Part shown: one piece after another, positions 12,191 to 14,671 of the stretch
Position numbering within the stretch: the stretch's first letter is position 1
Layout: each line of letters starts with the position of its first letter
DNA from: Thermoplasmatales archaeon
GTDB lineage: Archaea > Thermoplasmatota > JASEFT01 > JAUWIS01
Assembly: GCA_030019485.1 (NCBI GenBank)
Contig: JASEEW010000029.1
Span: forward strand, 1 to 14,671
DNA length: 14,671 bases
Reading direction: 5' to 3'
Translations under genes and position numbers: made by a program
Notes under the pieces: model-generated
What the model was told of the DNA's origin: nothing
Databases searched by the model: none
What the model saw: only the letters and a program-made list of their open reading frames with translations

Positions 12191-13125
12191 AAAACAAGTT
12201 TTCCTTTATCAAGTATTATTTTATCATCTATCTTTAATGTGGGGTTTTTTATTATGCCGTCCAGATGGATGCCGCAGCTAACCTTTCCACCAAATGTTGA
12301 GTTGTCACCAAATGCAACATGAACAGTGCCAAGGACTTTTTCGTCCTCAAGCACATTACCAATAATTCTTGCGTTTGGATTCATCCCGATGCCAAGTTCC
12401 GCGACATTCCTACCGTATTTTCCTCTTTTATCAAGCATTTTTTTTATTTCATCATCCTCTATTTCTTTAGCAAAACCATCCTCAACTATGATTTTTACAG
12501 GTTTATCTATTTTTTTTCCAAATGCACCATCAACAAAAATCATGCCGTTTGCTGTACCCTCCTTTGGAGCTATAAAAAGTTCGCCAGCAGGAAGGTTTGT
12601 GAAAGCCCCTTTTTTATGACAAATGCCTGTGTCATCAGCAATCCATTCCCTCTCCTCAAAACTCATGGTAAGCGCGGTTCCAAGCTCTGTTTTTATTTCA
12701 GCCTTTTTGCTGCCTTTGATAATTTTGTAAACCCTCCTAATTGTTTTTTCAACCTCCCTGAAATCAGCAGTCATTCCACCACTACTCAGCATCTCCTCTG
12801 TGATTCCTGGCATTGTTGCTATCCTAACATCAGCCCTGTTCGCCGCTTTTCTCGCCTGAGTATGTGTTAAAGAGTACTCTGTTGGTGCAACAATTACATC
12901 TACATGCTTCATGAGCTCAGCAATCGGTTTAGGCGGTTCCTCCCCATGCCTTGTCCTGGGCAGCATCTTGATGAGCATTGCCTCAGCTCTTGCGTTTACT
13001 GCTGCCTGAAAAAGCGCTTCACCAATCTTTTCCTTCACAGTATCCGTGATAATGAGAACCTTTTCCCCTTTTTTTACACCCATGCATATGTTTACAGCTG
13101 TTTTAGCGCCATCTTCTAAAGACAT
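12187..13125 (-). CDS. M29-like (AmpS/aminopeptidase T family) metallopeptidase
   Basis: Counted from the Met at 13125 (312 residues), the C-terminal half contains the likely metal ligands of peptidase family M29: Glu182 in NLPAGELFIAP, Glu243 in AELGIGMNP, His269 in GTVHVAFGDN and His287/Asp289 in GIHLDG. The N-terminal half (GEKVLIITDTVKEKIGEAL) is the usual alpha/beta domain. The protein is shorter than classical aminopeptidase T (about 400 residues), as are many archaeal members. It would release N-terminal amino acids in the cytoplasm. An ATG four codons earlier (13137) lies at the edge of a repeat; GGGGGA before 13125 mirrors the GGAGGGA-A-run site before the gene at 6615, so I choose 13125. 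The downstream winged-helix gene overlaps by ATGA. Confidence 0.85.
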   Translation of the reverse strand: MSLEDGAKTAVNICMGVKKGEKVLIITDTVKEKIGEALFQAAVNARAEAMLIKMLPRTRHGEEPPKPIAELMKHVDVIVAPTEYSLTHTQARKAANRADVRIATMPGITEEMLSSGGMTADFREVEKTIRRVYKIIKGSKKAEIKTELGTALTMSFEEREWIADDTGICHKKGAFTNLPAGELFIAPKEGTANGMIFVDGAFGKKIDKPVKIIVEDGFAKEIEDDEIKKMLDKRGKYGRNVAELGIGMNPNARIIGNVLEDEKVLGTVHVAFGDNSTFGGKVSCGIHLDGIIKNPTLKIDDKIILDKGKLVL

Positions 13126-13137
13126 TTTTTCCCCCAT

Positions 13138-13180
13138 ATTAGGGGTTAGGGAATCCCTAAACCCTGCCCCCTGACTTCTT
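13138..13180. repeat. Dispersed intergenic repeat, copy 4
   Basis: ATTAGGGGTTAGGGAATCCC then TAAACCCTGCCCCCTGACTTC. TTAGGGA and TCCCTAA are perfect 7-base arms around one base. Seen from the minus strand it has the same TTTAGGGA-TCCCTA-CCCCTAA core as copy 2 and lies between purM and the aminopeptidase gene, just before the latter's ribosome-binding site. Confidence 0.65.
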
Positions 13181-13200
13181 GCTTAAGGAATATCGTGTTA

Positions 13201-14214
13201 TTACTTCTTATAGGTTATGGATAATTCAGGGATTTTTACCCCTTTTCCTTTCACAACAGAACCCACAATCTTTGCTTTACCTTTTAACATGTCAACAATA
13301 CCGTCAGCGTCCTTCTCAGACGCAATTATGCAGAAGCCCATTCCCATATTAAATGTCTGGTACATCTCAAAATCATCAATGTTTCCGATTTCCTGGATTA
13401 ATTCAAACACAGGATGAGGCTTGAAAGGAGCATCAATGCAGTAGCCAACATTTTTGTTCAGTCTCAAAAGTTTTCTTACACCCCTACCTGTGATGTGCGC
13501 AAGACCATGAACCCTGAATTTTTTTATCACATCAAGGATTTCTTGGACATATATTTTTGTTGGCTCAAGCAAAACCTCACCTATTTTCTTGTTTGATTTT
13601 GGAAATCTATCATAATATCTGTTTTCAAAAATTTTTCGTGCGAGTGTTAAACCATTTGAATGAATTCCTGAGCTTCTCAGACCAATGATAGCATCACCTA
13701 GTTTTATTTTTTCTCCTGTTATTATGTTTTTTTTCTCAACATACCCGAGGCAGGTGCCTATAAGCTCAAAACCACGGATGGAATCTGGAAGAATCGCTGT
13801 TTCACCACCAACCAAGGATATGTTCGAAATTTTTGCACCCCTGTTTAATCCTATGCCGATCTGCTCTGCAAGTTTTGGGTTAGGTTTTTGTATTGCAAGA
13901 CAATCAACAAAAGCAACTGGTGTTGCACCAACGCAGATGCAGTCATTAACATTCATGGCAATACAATCTATGCCAACAGTGTCCCATTTTTTCATTTCAT
14001 CAGCAATAATAACCTTGCTGCCAACACTATCTGTGCACAGTGTTAAAGCATATTTCCCAAAATCAACAAGACCAGCATAATGTCCTTTGATGTTTAATGC
14101 TTTACCAAAACCTTTTCTTCCTGCCTTCACCACATTTACAAGTGATGAAACAGTTTTTTCCTCCTTAAAAATATCAACACCTGATTCCGCATAGGTCATT
14201 TTTTTCTTTGGCAT
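13201..14214 (-). CDS. purM: Phosphoribosylformylglycinamidine cyclo-ligase (AIR synthetase)
   Basis: PurM closes the imidazole ring in purine synthesis: FGAM plus ATP gives 5-aminoimidazole ribotide, in the cytoplasm. The 337-residue length is normal. Family motifs are all present in order: YAESGVD at 8-14, TDSVGSK at 61-67, GIDCIAMNVND at 81-91, GATPVAFVDCLA at 97-108, LVGGETA at 134-140, LRSSGIHSNG at 179-188 and HGLAHITGRGV in the C-terminal domain. An AT-rich ATATTTATC (14237-14245) about 26 bases before the ATG suggests a leaderless mRNA. A dispersed repeat follows the stop. Confidence 0.96.
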   Translation of the reverse strand: MPKKKMTYAESGVDIFKEEKTVSSLVNVVKAGRKGFGKALNIKGHYAGLVDFGKYALTLCTDSVGSKVIIADEMKKWDTVGIDCIAMNVNDCICVGATPVAFVDCLAIQKPNPKLAEQIGIGLNRGAKISNISLVGGETAILPDSIRGFELIGTCLGYVEKKNIITGEKIKLGDAIIGLRSSGIHSNGLTLARKIFENRYYDRFPKSNKKIGEVLLEPTKIYVQEILDVIKKFRVHGLAHITGRGVRKLLRLNKNVGYCIDAPFKPHPVFELIQEIGNIDDFEMYQTFNMGMGFCIIASEKDADGIVDMLKGKAKIVGSVVKGKGVKIPELSITYKK

Positions 14215-14236
14215 AAAAGAGTAATTGTGTTATGAT

Positions 14237-14245
14237 GATAAATAT
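14237..14245 (-). promoter_or_regulatory. TATA-like element of purM
   Basis: The minus strand reads ATATTTATC, centred about 26 bases before the purM ATG. It lies in the 41-base gap after the membrane-protein gene, so purM probably has its own promoter. Confidence 0.4.
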
Positions 14246-14255
14246 GTTGTGATTT

Positions 14256-14671
14256 TTAATTCTTCTTGCCTTTTATGTCAGCACACTGCTTGCATCTTAT
14301 ATGTCGAATTTCATTGTTTACATGCCTAAAACATAAAAATGACTTACAAATTTCACATTGAAAGAATGCTCTCCTGTTGCACTTATCGCATTTTTTAGTA
14401 AATGGAAATCTGAAAAAATTGCATATAACAGTGTCATATCTCTTTGAGAAAAACTCGATTGGTGTTCTGTTTTTAAAAATATAAATTAAAAAAAACAAAA
14501 TCAGAACAAAAATTGCTGTCAATGGATTAATAATGTTATAAATAGTGTATCTTGAGAGGTAGGGGTATATTGAATATTCTTTTGAAATTATTGGAGTGAA
14601 TAATGGCATACTCCAATCTGATCCAAATAAATCAGCTAATAAATGTGCTCCAAACGCAACAAAACACGCAA
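14256..14671 (-). CDS. DUF457/YdjM-like membrane protein with C-terminal zinc finger (partial, N-terminus beyond right edge)
   Basis: The frame is open to the right edge, so the visible Met at 14609 is internal. The first visible residues ACFVAFGAHLLADLFGSDWS followed by MPLFTPI resemble the H-LL-D-----W--PL--P block of the YdjM/DUF457 family of membrane-bound putative metal-dependent hydrolases. A transmembrane helix (NPLTAIFVLILFFLIYIF) follows. The C-terminus holds a cysteine/histidine-rich module: CDKC, CEIC, CFRH and CKQC at regular spacing, probably binding two zincs in a cross-brace, perhaps for RNA, protein or lipid partners. I do not know this fusion from the family. The gene ends 41 bases before purM in the same direction. 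Start and full length lie outside the window. Confidence 0.75.
   Translation of the reverse strand, partial: ACFVAFGAHLLADLFGSDWSMPLFTPIISKEYSIYPYLSRYTIYNIINPLTAIFVLILFFLIYIFKNRTPIEFFSKRYDTVICNFFRFPFTKKCDKCNRRAFFQCEICKSFLCFRHVNNEIRHIRCKQCADIKGKKN

Noticed and set aside
12319..12870. Plus-strand frame of 183 codons opposite the aminopeptidase
   Set aside because: Antisense shadow; phenylalanine- and serine-rich with no motif.
13126..13137. First ATG (13137) as start of the aminopeptidase
   Set aside because: It lies at the repeat's edge, and its following GGGGGA-A-run looks like the ribosome-binding site of the second ATG, as seen before 6615.

Overview
The window looks like a piece of an AT-rich archaeal chromosome, most likely from an uncultured euryarchaeote or Thermoplasmatota-like lineage (the lineage is my inference). 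The archaeal signs are TATA boxes about 25 bases ahead of start codons (leaderless promoters), a tRNA-Tyr with an intron after position 37, an archaeal-type FtsZ, KptA with an N-terminal zinc ribbon, and large secreted proteins of the CARDB / Ca-binding-repeat kind.

Layout. 1-2418 (minus) is a large secreted surface protein whose C-terminus lies beyond the left edge; no stop codon lies in the window, so it is easy to miss. 2541-3857 (minus) is a class-III aminotransferase. 3909-5079 (minus) is a small accessory cluster: a frameshifted RHS/YD-repeat remnant, a predicted lipoprotein, and a small secreted protein sharing its first ~50 residues with the big surface protein. 5202-7925 (plus) encodes the two enzymes of the saccharopine route of lysine breakdown as separate polypeptides. 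7926-8257 is mainly inverted repeats with one doubtful small ORF. 8258-9828 (minus) pairs ftsZ with an upstream gene for a tandem ribbon-helix-helix regulator that has its own operator-like promoter. 9978-10175 is a doubtful small helical protein. 10288-10399 (plus) is intron-containing tRNA-Tyr. 10465-11100 (minus) kptA and 11149-11817 (plus) rpiA diverge from one shared TATA element. 11804-13125 (minus) is a translationally coupled aminopeptidase / winged-helix pair, 13201-14214 (minus) is purM, and 14256-14671 (minus) is the C-terminal part of a membrane protein with a zinc finger, cut by the right edge.

How it fits together. The lysine genes plus the nearby aminotransferase suggest amino-acid catabolism. 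The RHH-ftsZ pair resembles the CdrS-FtsZ arrangement known from haloarchaea and is the best candidate for a regulatory unit worth testing. A family of short G/C-skewed intergenic repeats (TAGTTAG / TTAGGG type, hairpin-forming) occurs at four gene ends: it supplies one stop codon, abuts another, and is traversed by a 38-codon ORF linking the two lysine genes. No CRISPR array, transposase, rRNA or complete mobile element was seen.
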